A stretch of 64,000 bases of DNA from Notolepis coatsorum (taxonomy: Eukaryota > Chordata > Actinopteri > Aulopiformes > Paralepididae): the NCBI GenBank assembly GCA_963971535.1, contig OZ020593.1, positions 38,545,932 through 38,609,931 on the forward strand. The letters run 5' to 3'. The position numbers and the translations under genes were made by a program. Shown piece after piece: positions 43,380 to 55,800 of the stretch. The notes below the pieces were generated by a model. That model did not search any database, was not told where the DNA came from, and worked only from the letters and a program-made list of their open reading frames with translations. Each line of letters starts with the position of its first letter. Positions within the stretch are counted from its first letter, which is position 1.

Positions 43380-43690
43380 TTGGTTCCTACCTCAACTCCC
43401 AGGTGAATGGGTATTGCTATACCCACATTGGAGTGATCCAATGGAGAGAAACATAATGAAGGTTATGTAGGTAACCACAGTTATGTGACGTGATTGGATC
43501 ACTCCAGTCTTGTTGCAGTGTTTGAAGGGTGTCGAAAATGTTTCCACCAGGTGTCTGTGCGGGGGGTGCACACAGTAGTGAATCAGACAAATCCTTGACT
43601 TGAATGTATCAATCTGCCGTGGAATGATAGCCACATTGGAGTGACCTAATCGGGTCACATAACCGTGGTTACTTACGTAACCTTTGTTCC
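43380..43690. repeat. Possible DIRS-like terminal/inverted sequence
   Basis: GGAGTGATCCAAT at 43429 and ATTGGATCACTCC at 43493 face each other around GTTATGTAGGTAACC..; a diverged GGAGTGACCTAATC..GGTTACTTACGTAACC copy follows. DIRS elements in fish carry such inverted motifs, and a DIRS recombinase fragment lies 3 kb away; the link is inference. Confidence 0.35.
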
Positions 43691-44127
43691 TCAACATTGT
43701 CAGTTTGAGTATGCTGATTTAGGGATGGGTCACAATAATTTAATAATAATTTGGGAGAGAGTGGTGCATTTTCACAAAAACTGTCCTGGGCTGGGGCTCA
43801 GGAATAACATACCATCTGTGAATTCTTAAAATGGGTGACATTCCCCTTTAAATTGTTTTCTGAAATTCACAAATCCTGATTGATCCTTTAAAATAATGGA
43901 CTCTATGAGGAACACTATACCTACTTCTACTTCTAATCTGACTATCACTTGGCAATGAGTTTTTGATAGAGCACTGTCTGGGTCATCATAGCTTGTCATC
44001 GATATACAATAATACAAGCTGATCCATAGGTCATCAACATCGACAATTCCCATTTGGTTATGGAAAGTGTCCTAATAATAGACTATTCTATATTACTATG
44101 GTCCTAACCTAATAAATCCTTTCCCAA
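43691..44127. other. No feature recognised
   Basis: Non-coding AT-rich sequence before the LINE copy. Confidence 0.4.
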
Positions 44128-46550
44128 AAGCTCAAACAGTGAACTCCAAGCCCACGTGGTTGAACTAAAAATCCAAAGAAACAGACTAAGAAATGACGTA
44201 AACACCATGATCAGAACCGCAAAAAGAAATTTCATCAACGACAAAACTGAGGAAAACAAAAACAAACCCCGCAAACTTTGGAAATTACTCAATAATCAAC
44301 TAGGCTGCAGTAAAAAACTTAAAACCAGATTCTCAAACATAAACATAAAGACGGACAACACGCTCATCACAGACAAGCTGGATGTAGCCAATTACTTAAA
44401 CATCTTCTTCACAAACATAGCCACAACACTGGTAAACAAACTACCCTCCCACTCAGGGCATTATGGGGTAGAACACATAGTAGCATACTACAAAAACCTA
44501 GGGGTCCACAAAGACGACTTCAAACTTGAAATGGTAACAACCGATGAGGTACTCAAAAAATTGAGCGCCCTCCAACCTAACAAGGCCACTGGCCATGACA
44601 ACATCCCCTCCAAATTCCTCAGAGACGCAGCAGCCGCCATCACCCCAGTCATCACACACATAATAAACCTCTCTATAAAACAGGGGCACGTCCCCAAGGA
44701 CTTCAAAATTGCGAGAGTGACCCCTCTACACAAAAAGGGCAGCAAATTAGACCCAGGCAACTACCGCCCTGTTTCTATTCTTACCTCCATCTCGAAAGTC
44801 ATGGAGAAAATAGTCTACGAACAGGTCGAAAAGTACCTGGCGGAAAAAAACCTAATCTACGAATTCCAATCTGGCTTCAGAACGTCCCACTCCACTGACA
44901 CATGCCTCCTCTATTTGAACGACCACATCAAACAAGAGGTGGACGCTGGCAAATACTGCGGCATGGTCATGCTGGACCTACAAAAGGCCTTCGACACTGT
45001 CAATCACTCCATTCTAATGGACAAGCTAAAAGCAATTGGTTTTGATAGCCTATCAGTGAGCTGGATGCAATCCTACCTGGAGGGGAGAGAACAGATGGTA
45101 GAGGTAAACGGTACTCTATCCCCCCCCCTCACAGTGAGCTGTGGTGTTCCACAAGGAAGCATACTAGGACCGCTACTCTTCCTAATTTATGCAAATGACA
45201 TGTCGTCAGCCTGTGACTGCAACTTGTTCCTGTTTGCGGACGACTCAGCCCTACTGGTCTCTGACAAGAACAAATTGCAGGTTGAAAAAACCCTCAGCAC
45301 GGAACTAGGCAAAATCTGCATATGGCTCGCTGATAACAAACTATCATTACACATGGGCAAAACAGAGTCCATTCTCTTCGGTTCAAATAACAAACTCAGC
45401 AAGACCGACGGCTTCTCAGTTACAGTGGGTGACAATATTGTCACAAGGAAAGACGAAATTACCTACCTGGGTTCCATCCTAGAGGCAAATCTTTCCTGTG
45501 ACAAAATGGCATCCAATGTAATAAAAAAAGTCAACCAACGAACTAGATTCTTGTACCGGATCTCCTCTCTGGTAAACAAGAATACCCTGAGGACTCTGGC
45601 AGGAGCACTCATTCAAGGGTACTATGACTATGCGTGCACCTCATGGTACCAAAGCACCTCAAAGGCGCTTAAAACAAAATTACAAACATCACAAAACAAA
45701 CTGGTCAGACTACTACTTGACCTGAACCCCAGAACCCACCTCACCCCTGCCCACTTTGCCAACCTAGGATGGCTTAGAGTAGACGACAGAGTACAGCAAC
45801 TTGCAATGGGCCTGGTCTACAAGATACACTATACGACCGGGGTGCCCATGTACATGTCAAAATACTTCCCAAAGGTCAGTGAATACCACAACCACTACAC
45901 CAGAGGAAGCTCAACAAATCATGTTAAACCCAGATTCGGCTCAAACAAGGGACTAAACACGTTTCGCAATTATGCCACAACAATGTGGAACGCCCTACCC
46001 AAAGCTGTAAAGGAATGTGAATCCCTGCCCACATTCAAAACCGCCCTTAAAGAGCACCTACGGGAGGCTGCAATTCGAAACTGGCCACCGTAAATGCCCA
46101 AAACCCCCACCACCTCCTAATAGACAGTCTCCTCCCCACCGCATGTATATATTCCCTCCCCGCCGTATGTATATTCCCCTCCCACCCACCCACCCCCTCC
46201 TAATGTACAGTCCCCTCCCCATCATATGTATATACTCTGTCAGGATCTAGGGGTAACAGTACTGTATATTTGAATACCGCCTATGTCACAAATGTATCAG
46301 TACTAAATACCTATATGTCCCTATGCCATAAATGTCATGTATGTTATGTATGTCATAAATGTCTATATGAATTGAAAATGGGGGACCCTGATGGAAACAA
46401 GACAAACGTCTTTCTCAGGTCTGCATCCCCTTAACAATTGTATGTACTGAGCCGTACTGTATTGTACCCATTCTGCAATCTGTTAAATAAAGTTTTCATT
46501 CATTCATTCATTCATTCATTCATTCATTCATTCATTCATTCATTCACTCA
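44128..46550 (+). mobile_element. 5'-truncated LINE copy with intact RT frame
   Basis: Same family as 19958-24071, starting inside the linker between endonuclease and RT. The 3'UTR ends in GTTAAATAAAGTTTTC(ATTC)n (46496-46546). It lies only ~340 bp upstream of the exosc2 start codon. Confidence 0.9.
44156..46093 (+). CDS. LINE reverse transcriptase domain, truncated but open (~645 codons)
   Basis: Contains the full RT (SKVMEKIVYEQ, LDLQKAFDTVNH, GVPQGSILGP, FADDSALL) and the C-terminal WNALPKAVKECESLP block, but lacks the endonuclease and N-terminus. The frame is uninterrupted to TAA 46091-46093. The first real ATG in frame is at 44207; the upstream part is open but starts inside the element. 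Because the endonuclease is missing it cannot move alone; the absence of stops shows it is young. It is closely similar to the copy at 21500-23484. Confidence 0.85.
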   Translation: MVELKIQRNRLRNDVNTMIRTAKRNFINDKTEENKNKPRKLWKLLNNQLGCSKKLKTRFSNINIKTDNTLITDKLDVANYLNIFFTNIATTLVNKLPSHSGHYGVEHIVAYYKNLGVHKDDFKLEMVTTDEVLKKLSALQPNKATGHDNIPSKFLRDAAAAITPVITHIINLSIKQGHVPKDFKIARVTPLHKKGSKLDPGNYRPVSILTSISKVMEKIVYEQVEKYLAEKNLIYEFQSGFRTSHSTDTCLLYLNDHIKQEVDAGKYCGMVMLDLQKAFDTVNHSILMDKLKAIGFDSLSVSWMQSYLEGREQMVEVNGTLSPPLTVSCGVPQGSILGPLLFLIYANDMSSACDCNLFLFADDSALLVSDKNKLQVEKTLSTELGKICIWLADNKLSLHMGKTESILFGSNNKLSKTDGFSVTVGDNIVTRKDEITYLGSILEANLSCDKMASNVIKKVNQRTRFLYRISSLVNKNTLRTLAGALIQGYYDYACTSWYQSTSKALKTKLQTSQNKLVRLLLDLNPRTHLTPAHFANLGWLRVDDRVQQLAMGLVYKIHYTTGVPMYMSKYFPKVSEYHNHYTRGSSTNHVKPRFGSNKGLNTFRNYATTMWNALPKAVKECESLPTFKTALKEHLREAAIRNWPP

Positions 46551-46559
46551 CTCATTAAT

Positions 46560-46889
46560 CTGAGAAAACTCTCGTTAGTAAATAAATCCCTGCCCTTTCA
46601 CCTCTTTCCCACAAGATGGAGCCAGACACGTTTGGAGAAGTCTCACAAAAAACGTCGCCTTCTGTCCGAGTGAATCAACAAAGAGCTCAACTTTCTTCAT
46701 CGGCAACAACATCATGCATGTATACTATAAATATTTTTGTTCGAGTTGGTAAATTGCCTCGTGAGTAAAGGAGAGACAGAAAAAGAAGAAACTAAAGTAT
46801 TAATTCTTTCCACGATTATTTCCTGGGAGTCGGGTGCTGCTGACGTCACTTTAAAGCGCCAAAACAATCTGCAGGGAGACGCAGCAAGC
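46560..46889 (+). promoter_or_regulatory. exosc2: exosc2 promoter/5'UTR region
   Basis: Non-repetitive sequence between the LINE tail and the exosc2 ATG. A perfect TGACGTCA (CRE/ATF site) sits at 46841-46848, 42 bases before the ATG. No TATA box is evident, as expected for a housekeeping gene. Transcription start not determined. Confidence 0.55.
46841..46848. promoter_or_regulatory. CRE/ATF site TGACGTCA upstream of exosc2
   Basis: Perfect palindromic consensus close to the start codon; a plausible core-promoter element. Confidence 0.6.
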
Positions 46890-49800
46890 ATGGCTGCTGA
46901 CATGAGATTGCCAACTCTTCGGAAACAAGTATCTTTGTCAACACCGGCTTCTGGTCGAAAAGATCTAGTTGTTCCAGGCGATGTCATAACTTCAGATACA
47001 GGTTTCATGAGGCGAGTAACCGTAGCTGTCAAATTTGCGCTCGTAAATGAACTGGGTAGAGCTGGCGCACAATCCGAAAACACCGGTGGCCACCAGTCAA
47101 CATGCTGCTACATACACTGTCATACATTGTTGTTGTTTGTTCTCTCCAGTGGCCATGGCACAGTCAACATGCTACCTACACTGTCATACATTGTTGTTGT
47201 TTTCTCTCTCCAGGGGCCATGGCACAGTCAACATGCTACCTGTACTGTCATACATTGTTGTTGTATTCTCTCTCCAGAGGCCATGGCACTTACATGGATG
47301 AGGAGAAACTGACAGCTTCGGTTGCAGGAGAGGTGGAGAGAGTGAACAAATTGATATGTGTCCGACCGCTCAAGACCAGGTAAATGTCATGTATGTTGTG
47401 TATGTCACTCATAAATGTCACTATGAATTGAAAATGGGGGACCCTGATGTAAACAAGACAAACGTCTTTCTCTGGTCTGCATCCCCTTAACAATTGTGTG
47501 TATTGAGCCGTACTGTATTGTACCCATTCTGCAATCTGTTAAATAAAGTGTTCATTCATTAATTCGGGTACCCACTCCCTAAACATGGTGAAAGTAGTAG
47601 TAGGTCTACGACAGATGGACTAGCATAGCTCAGAATTTATTTAACAGCTCATAATACTGAGCATTTACTTGTTGCAACGTTTATCATCTTTTCCTCAAAC
47701 TGAGCTATGCAATCTGACACGTGATTGCATTTGCAGGTGACCTGTCATACTAAAATTCAGGCTATGATTTTTCCTATGATCCTGCCAGGTCACTTAATTT
47801 TTTGCATGACCTATCGCTAAGCCACGCCCCCTTTGAAAACTCGGACACAGAGCCGACCGTGTAAATGACTCTTGTTGACGATGGCTGCACGCAGCCCCTT
47901 TCCTGACTGTGATGCAAGCCTTGCTTCACAGTCACGAAAGGGGCTTATTCCGCTGGAGATTTACCACAGCAGGTAATAGACCTGTTTTTTAAAGATAACA
48001 CAAATATTTCATCTAGAAGCAGACAGAGAGGGTTACAATATGCAGTGGAAAAGTACGTTCATGAGATACACATTTACCTTAGACCTCCATGGTGATGCAA
48101 GCATTAGCTATAGATAACGTCTCAAGCATTACTTACAGTTGACTTGATTGAAGATTACAAGAACTATGACGATAATCCATAATTACTATTGCTGATACAT
48201 TTAGTTTAGTGGTCAAACGCAGTATACGAGCTAGAATAATCCACCTCTTTTGTAAACATGCTATGTTGGTTCTTTTGTGACCCAGGTAAATATGCCAACA
48301 ATCCTCCATAAAGGGGTGAGACGTCAGAGAATGGTATGCTGCACATTCTAGTGTACATCAGGTCAAATGATTGATTACACTAACTATAAATGTATAGTGA
48401 TAGAGACCAAAGTAAAAATACCTAATAATAAAATAGACCTAATATAGGGGGTGACAGTGGCTTGGGAGTAGAGCAGTCGTCTGGTAATCCGGAGGTTCCC
48501 GGTTTGATTCTCGCTCCTCCCGGGCAGCGTGTCGAAGTGTCCTTGAGCAAGACACTGATGAGCAGGTTGGCACCTTGCATGGTTGCCTCCACCGTCGGTG
48601 TGTGAATGTGTGAGTGAATGGGTAAGATGTGAGAAACAAATTGTAAAGCGCTTTGGATAAAAGCGCTATATAAATACAGCCATTTACCATTTACCAAAAT
48701 ACCTGTAAATCACAGTAAATGGGTATACAGGTCAGGACATAGCTTTTCTTATAACACTAAGTATAAGTTATACTATATATTTATATAAATAAATGCATAT
48801 ACAACACATTCTCAAGATAGATCACTCTGATTAGAAAAGAAAACCCACAACTAAAGTGTACATAAATAGCCACTATTTTTAATATATACAATAAATATAC
48901 ATGGATTTACAGTTACACAAATGGATGTACGATATAAACTGGAATAGCGAACAATATCATGTGTTGTTGTGATACATCTATGGTAATTTAACATTATATT
49001 CTTCTAGTACCTCCATTATGGATTAATAGCCTGGTCTGTTGACATTTGCAATATCAGCAACTGTTGATGAAGATTAAGTACTTTAACATTGTAAACCAGC
49101 AATCTGAGGGACACAGAGCAGCATAACTGGACCACTTTAACAACCTTCAGGTCAATCGAGGGTTGAATGCACTGAAATACAAGAACACCCTATAGAATAT
49201 GCACTGTACTTTTTCTTTTGAAACTTAATACAGTACTGTAGTTGTAATGGTACATAATTCACCCACAGACCTATTGTTAGGAACATTCTAGAAAATTAGT
49301 GCCGCCCGAACATTCTGGAACGTGTGTGATGATGTCATGGCAGTACATTCTAGAACCTTAGTTCTGCCCGATCATTCTGGAACGTTGGTGATGATGTCAT
49401 AGTAGTCCCTTCTAGAACCTCTAACATTCCTATTTAAGCATTCTGTTTAGCTTTCTAGTAATGTCCACCTTCCATTGGGGGAGCCTGGTGCCCACAGGCC
49501 GGCACTCCTCATCTGGAGTAAGAGGGGAGGAGAGAGGGGTGATGGATGAGGGGGAGGTGAATGAGGAGAGAGGTGAATGAGGAGAGAAGAATATGATTCA
49601 GTTAATGACATGATTGTAAAGCACACCTCATTCTGTGAAAAAAAACACAAAAAGCTGAGTATTAGCCAAGCATAGACGGATAATAATAATAGTTCATTTA
49701 TGGAGCATCTTTCATACATAAAATGCAGCTCAAAGTGGATTTTATTGACGACAAACATAACAACTTTGACAGATCAACATTTGTGTTTGCCTTGTCAGGG

Positions 49801-52800
49801 ATAAAACGAAAAGTCTAGGACTTATTTACTGTTTACATCGTTGTCCCTGTTGTTACTGGTTTCAAGTGGCACTATGGCATCTGAAGTGCATCGAGCATTC
49901 TTAGTGCATGTAGTAGTATTCATGTTATTAGTATTCTGTTGTCTGTTAGCCAGTTCTTTATACTATCAATGGTGGTCACTACATTACATCTATAACTGTC
50001 CTTGTTGGTGTTAGATCCTGATCAATTTGGCCAGTATCACGTCTTCGTCTGCTTGGCTCTCCATCCAATTCCTCTGCGTTGTGTCATTTTAATGGTCCTG
50101 ACGTCTCCTATACTGGCAGATAAGATCCTTATCTCACCCCGTTAGTACAATCCGCAAACCATAATAATTCTCCACCTCCGTAAGAATTCGACACTTCGAC
50201 ACCGTGAAATACCTTATGAGGAAAAGCGTTGTTTTATTGCTATAAACAGAAACCTCAGCTCAGATGTTAACAGATTGTATTGTCCTTGAAGAGTCTATTC
50301 TAATGACCTTTAGGTGTGTTCAGTCTATCTAATGATCTTTCAGTCCAGTCTATTGTCCCTCTGTCTCTCAGTCCAACAGTGGTCAGGCCTGTTCGTTAGC
50401 CAAGACCATCCTCGTGGTAGCCGAAGCTAATGATGATGTGGCATTCTCCCTTCCCCCCCCCTCCGTGGTGGAGGAGAGAGAGTCTCTCCTGGTTCCTTCC
50501 CTCTTAGTCTCAGTCAGATTTTAGTCTGCCCTACACCCGGAAACACCGTTCGACTTATAGATGTTCGTCGTCGCAACGACGGCCCCGCCTTCTGGTTGTC
50601 ATGCGACGTGTTGTCATGACAACTGCGTTAATAACCTTTACACACATTTCACGTTTCATTAAGATGAACCTCTCTCCCTCCTGCTCTGGGAGACAGTACA
50701 CTCGCTCTTATCTCAGATGTTCTTACAAGGAATGTCAACAAACACCCTCGCTGGCAGTGTATTCAATCCACTGGTCACCGTTCTATCACCGTCTTCCATC
50801 CACATTTCGATCTCACCGTTTTAGCTGTGGTCACCTCCCCCCAATCTATACATCACATACATTGAAAAAGCACCCCAAATCCTTCATTGGTCATCATTTC
50901 CACTGTTATGCACCCGGCTTGCGGTAACGTTGCTGATGTTATGATGCAGAAAGCTATACAGAAGGCTCACGTTATGATGCAGAAAGCTAACCTTATGATA
51001 CAGAAGGCTCACGTTATGATGCAGAAATATCTGCGGTATCGTTACATGTTGGCAGCTAACGTTAGCTAGCTGCTAACGTTAGCTAACTGGGCTGGATATA
51101 CGAGAGCTAGTTCGCAGTCAAAGTCAAACGTTAGCAAACTAATAGTTTGGTCTACGTTTCTAATACATGCCGTCAAATATTATGTCTTTATGAATTTACC
51201 TTACCTTTGAGCAAACATAAGTCAAATGGTCTTCACATTCACTTGTGTATGTGGTCGACGACACAACATAATCCATCGCTTGCATTTCTCTAGTTTTCGT
51301 TTGGGCTTCGGGAAAGGTATGAAATATACTCCATCCAGTCTTTCAGGGTACCTGGTGTCCGAATGACAGGTACCCCACGCACAGCGTTTCACCATCGGAT
51401 ATTAGGTAGATAATAACATATAAACTGAACTCTTACACAGTGGTTTTGATCACAGCCGTCTGGTTTGATGCAGCCCACAAATGGCTTTTCTACTGTTGAC
51501 CGAGTTTTCTGCAGCGAAGTTTTTCCTGTGATATGATTGGACAAATTCTATTTTGGGGCGTTGTTTAGCGACAGGTCTATTACGTGTTAGATTGCGTAGC
51601 TCAGTTTGAGGAAAAACCATATGCAAACAGTGCTGGGATTATAAACATTGCACTTTTTACAAACGATCAACTGAATATTTTAACCAATTTAGTGTAAAAA
51701 GCCAAATGGCGAGCATTTGTTTTCTGGCCTATTGTATTTCACCTCATAACACAAGGTTGTGTCTATCAGCTAGCTTACTGGATGCCTAACCGTTATCTAG
51801 TGGGAGGACATTTTGTTATGATGATTGTGTAAACTGTGTGAATATCATCATTTTGTCACGTCTTTTTCAGATTCAATGGTGAGGTCGGAGATGTCGTTGT
51901 CGGCCGGATCACAGAGGTAATAAATTACTACATTACTGTGTGATTGATTGAAAACTTTATTAACAGATTGCAGAATGGGTACAGTACAGTACAGCTCAAT
52001 ACATACAATTGTGTGTTAGAGGTAATATAATAACACATTACTGTGTGTTAGAGGTAATACTACATTACTGTGTGTTTGATGTAATTCCTGAGGCACCAAT
52101 GCCTTTTATTGTTCACCAAGTACAAATACTTTGAGTTCTCACAATCTCACTGTAATGAAGTAAGTTAACGAGATGAGCACTGTACTCATTGACAGCTGCC
52201 TTTTTTTTTCTTTTTTTTTATATAAACCTGTGTGAAAACATTATTTAGACAGACCGCTACAATTTCTCCACCACAAAAATCCCCACAATGTATTTGGTAT
52301 AATAGTATGGTTATGATGATCAAGGTGAACTATGTGGAAGTAGTTTGCCATTAACCCTTTCACTACCACACTACAGACGGTTAACCGTCTGTAGTGTGGC
52401 AGTGAAAGGGTTAACCGTCTAGTGTGGTAATGAAAGGGTTAACCTTCTGTAGTGGTAGTGAAATGGTTAACCATTAACCCTTTGTTGTGTGGCACCTTCT
52501 GTATTGTCTCAGTGAAACGGTTAACCATTTGGTAGTGTGGTACGTGTGTGAATGTATGTGTTTCTGTGTCATGTTTTAGGTACAACAGAAGCGATGGAAG
52601 GTGGAGACCAACTCCAGACTGGATTCAGTTCTCCTGCTGTCTTCTGTTAATCTACCTGGAGGAGAGCTGGTGAGTAGCTAGATAGGTTAAGTCATGTGTG
52701 TACTATGTAGGGTTGTCCTCAAGTGTATACTACAGTAAGTAGGGTTATCCTCAACTAATAATCATGTGTGTACTAGGTAGGGTTGTCCTCAAACTAACAG

Positions 52801-55800
52801 TCCATTAAATCGATAAACCTCTTAAGTTTGCGTTTTTCACACAGTTTGCCTTTTACAAATGAATGCAATCATGCTTATCAGTATTATTTCAGTTGTGAGT
52901 ATTGTGGGAGTCCTGTCGCCCCTCATTTAAAGCACTTGCATCCGTTGCTTGAGATATTGGAAGCAGAACGTTTTAGCATTTGTTCAAATCATGGCCAGCA
53001 TACTACTGGAAGTCAAGCCCACCACTGAATTCCACCAGCATGCTTAGCACAATGCTAACAAATGCTAAAATGTTCTGCCTCCAATATCCCCACAACAAAA
53101 CACAACTAACTAACCCTAAACCAAAATACTGGTTAAATATTTCAGAAACCAAAACACTAGTTCAAGTGTTTTTGGATGAACTGATAGTGATAGGACTCCC
53201 AGTTTGTGACAAATTAGAGAGGCTTCTTAAAAATGTCGACTAACAGAGCCACCAGGATACCCCTAATCATTGAATCTGTCTGTCTTTTTATAGAGGAGGA
53301 GGTCGGCAGAGGATGAGCTGACCATGAGAGACTACCTCCAGGAGGGAGACCTCATCAGTGTATCCTCCCATTTACCACAAGATGTGATGTCATTAGGACA
53401 ATGTATTAGAGGCTGAGTCACCCATTTGATGGAGGTGGTGGTACAACACATCAGCAAACTGTTGTTGTGATGCCAAATCGAACAGTAATGCTGACCAGTT
53501 TCAATTGCACATTGTGGGGAAAAGGTTTCTACATTTGTCCTACACTTTTCCTGAAACTGATGTACCCAAAGGTAGCTGTGCCCCAGAATTACAACAAGGA
53601 AGGCTTAACATTTATATTTATAATATATATGTATTTATATAACACAAATATGTCTTTATTGATCCTCTTGGGAACATTACATTTTAGGCAAACTGTAGGA
53701 CAAATGTCTGTTGAAGAGCAATAACTAACTCCACAATGTGACACATGTCTGTTGAAGAGCAATAACTAACTCCACAATGTGACACATGTCTGTTGAGCAA
53801 TAACTAACTCCACAATGTGACACGTGTGTTGAAGAGGAATAACTAACTCCACAATGTGACACGTGTGTTGAAGAGCAATAACTAACTCCACAATGTGACA
53901 CGTGTGTTGAAGAGCAATAACTAACTCCACAATGTGACACATGTCTGTTGAAGAGCAATAACTAACTCCACAATGTGACACATGTCTGTTGAGCAATAAC
54001 TAACTCCACAATGTGACACATGTCTGTTGAGCAATAACTAACTCCACAATGTGACACGTGTGTTGAAGAGCAATAACTAACTCCACAATGTGACGCATGT
54101 CTGTTGAAGAGCAATAACTAACTCCACAATGTGACGCATGTCTGTTGAAGAGCAATAACTAACTCCACAATGTGACACATGTCTGTTGAGCAATAACTAA
54201 CTCCACAATGTGACACGTGTGTTGAAGAGCAATAACTAACTCCACAATGTGACACGTGTGTTGAAGAGCAATAACTAACTCCACAATGTGACGCATGTCT
54301 GTTGAAGAGCAATAACTAACTCCACAATGTGACGCATGTCTGTTGAAGAGCAATAACTAACTCCACAATGTGACACATGTCTGTTGAGCAATAACTAACT
54401 CCACAATGTGACACGTGTGTTGAAGAGCAATAACTAACCACAATGTGACACGTGTGTTGAAGAGCAATAACTAACTCCACAATGTGACACATGTCTGTTG
54501 AGAAATAACTAACTCCACAATGTGACACATGTGTTGAAGAGCAATAACTAACAAATCCTATCCTAGTTTAGCACAAATGAATGGAAGCAGATACGACCAG
54601 CTAGTCTAGCTGTTGGCCAAAAATAGTGGTCTGTATCCACTATTCCGCTTCCATTAATTTGTGTTAAGCTAGGCTAGCTTGCAGCTGGATAGCTTTCTAC
54701 TGAACATACAGAGAGGAAATTGGTATCTTATCCTCTTCTTCGACTGACTGTAAGCACATTTCCCATAATGTTGGTGTGTTCCTTTTAAGTATGTACCTAG
54801 TTTAGATGTTAAGGAAGGGGGGGGGGTATATCATTAGGTATAACAAGTGGGCACCTCCCACCATAAATGTTTTGTTGATGACACCCTGGCAAGGTTATCT
54901 AGAACCACCTTCGCCCACCCACTCTCAGCACCGTTCAGACCTACTCTCACCTGTGCTTGTATTATACTACATCTATTGGGTCTACAACTAGTCCACAACA
55001 TCAGCAACAGCAGATATGTTCACAGACACACTTAACAGCTGACCCTGCTGGCTTGGAAAGGCCCACAGAGCAGCTCAGCCTGAAGGTTGGAGAAGTGGGT
55101 CTGTGACTAGAACGTTGCCAGTTTTGACCCTCGATCCAGTGTTGTGTTCAAAGAAATGATTCACAAAAACACGCATGTCACACAATTATTGGCATCCGAG
55201 AAATTCTTATGAAGGAATAGATTCAGATTTGACTCTTTTAAAGTTCATCTGGGGTGTTTATTCCTCGACTTGCTCTCTCAGGCAGAGGTGCAGTCAGTCT
55301 TCTCAGATGGAGCGTTGTCGCTGCACACCCGCAGTTTGAAGTATGGGAAGGTAAGTTGTGACCATATACATGTCTATACCATTACTAGGGGCGGGCAGTG
55401 AAACAATGTTGATGGTTTGTCACGTTAAAGTTTTTCCATGACGATGATAAAGTCGGAGCACATAATAAATAGTAAGTTGTGCGTGTGTATTCCTGATGGG
55501 GAAGAAGCTTTGTACTTGGTTGGTTGGTTGCTTGGGTTCCTCCTGTTTGAGGATGTGCTGAAAATAAATACCCAATGAACCCCCTTTCTGCTTTCAGTAA
55601 GAAGCCAAATTGAATGTTCAAAAGCCATATTTATATATACATATGATATACTGTATATATCAGATATTAACATAGAAAGGTCATGTGAAAAACTAAAGTA
55701 TATAATGGTAAGGTTTTTGGCCATGTACCGTAATTATTGGGATACTACAAAATATGTGTCAATATCTGTCATGCATGTGAATAACTAGCTCTGACCAGAA

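Larger units (their letters stand above)
47645..51660. mobile_element. Possible ~4-kb DNA transposon bounded by diverged inverted ends in intron 2
   Basis: CTCAAACTGAGCTATGCAATCTGACACG at 47694 is matched in reverse at about 51588-51615, and ACCTATCGCTAAGCCACGCCCC (47807 on) is matched in reverse at about 51560-51580. Gaps separate the matching blocks. An ATG-led exon-like segment followed by GTAATA (47881-47972) lies just inside the left end. No transposase domain was recognised, and a SINE and other repeats are nested inside. Confidence 0.45.

Noticed and set aside
49286..49438. CRE-like TGATGATGTCAT as proof of a promoter
   Set aside because: Kept only as a motif observation; without transcript data it does not prove a promoter.
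54806..55035. Short frames in exosc2 intron 5
   Set aside because: No homology or splice context; ordinary intron sequence.
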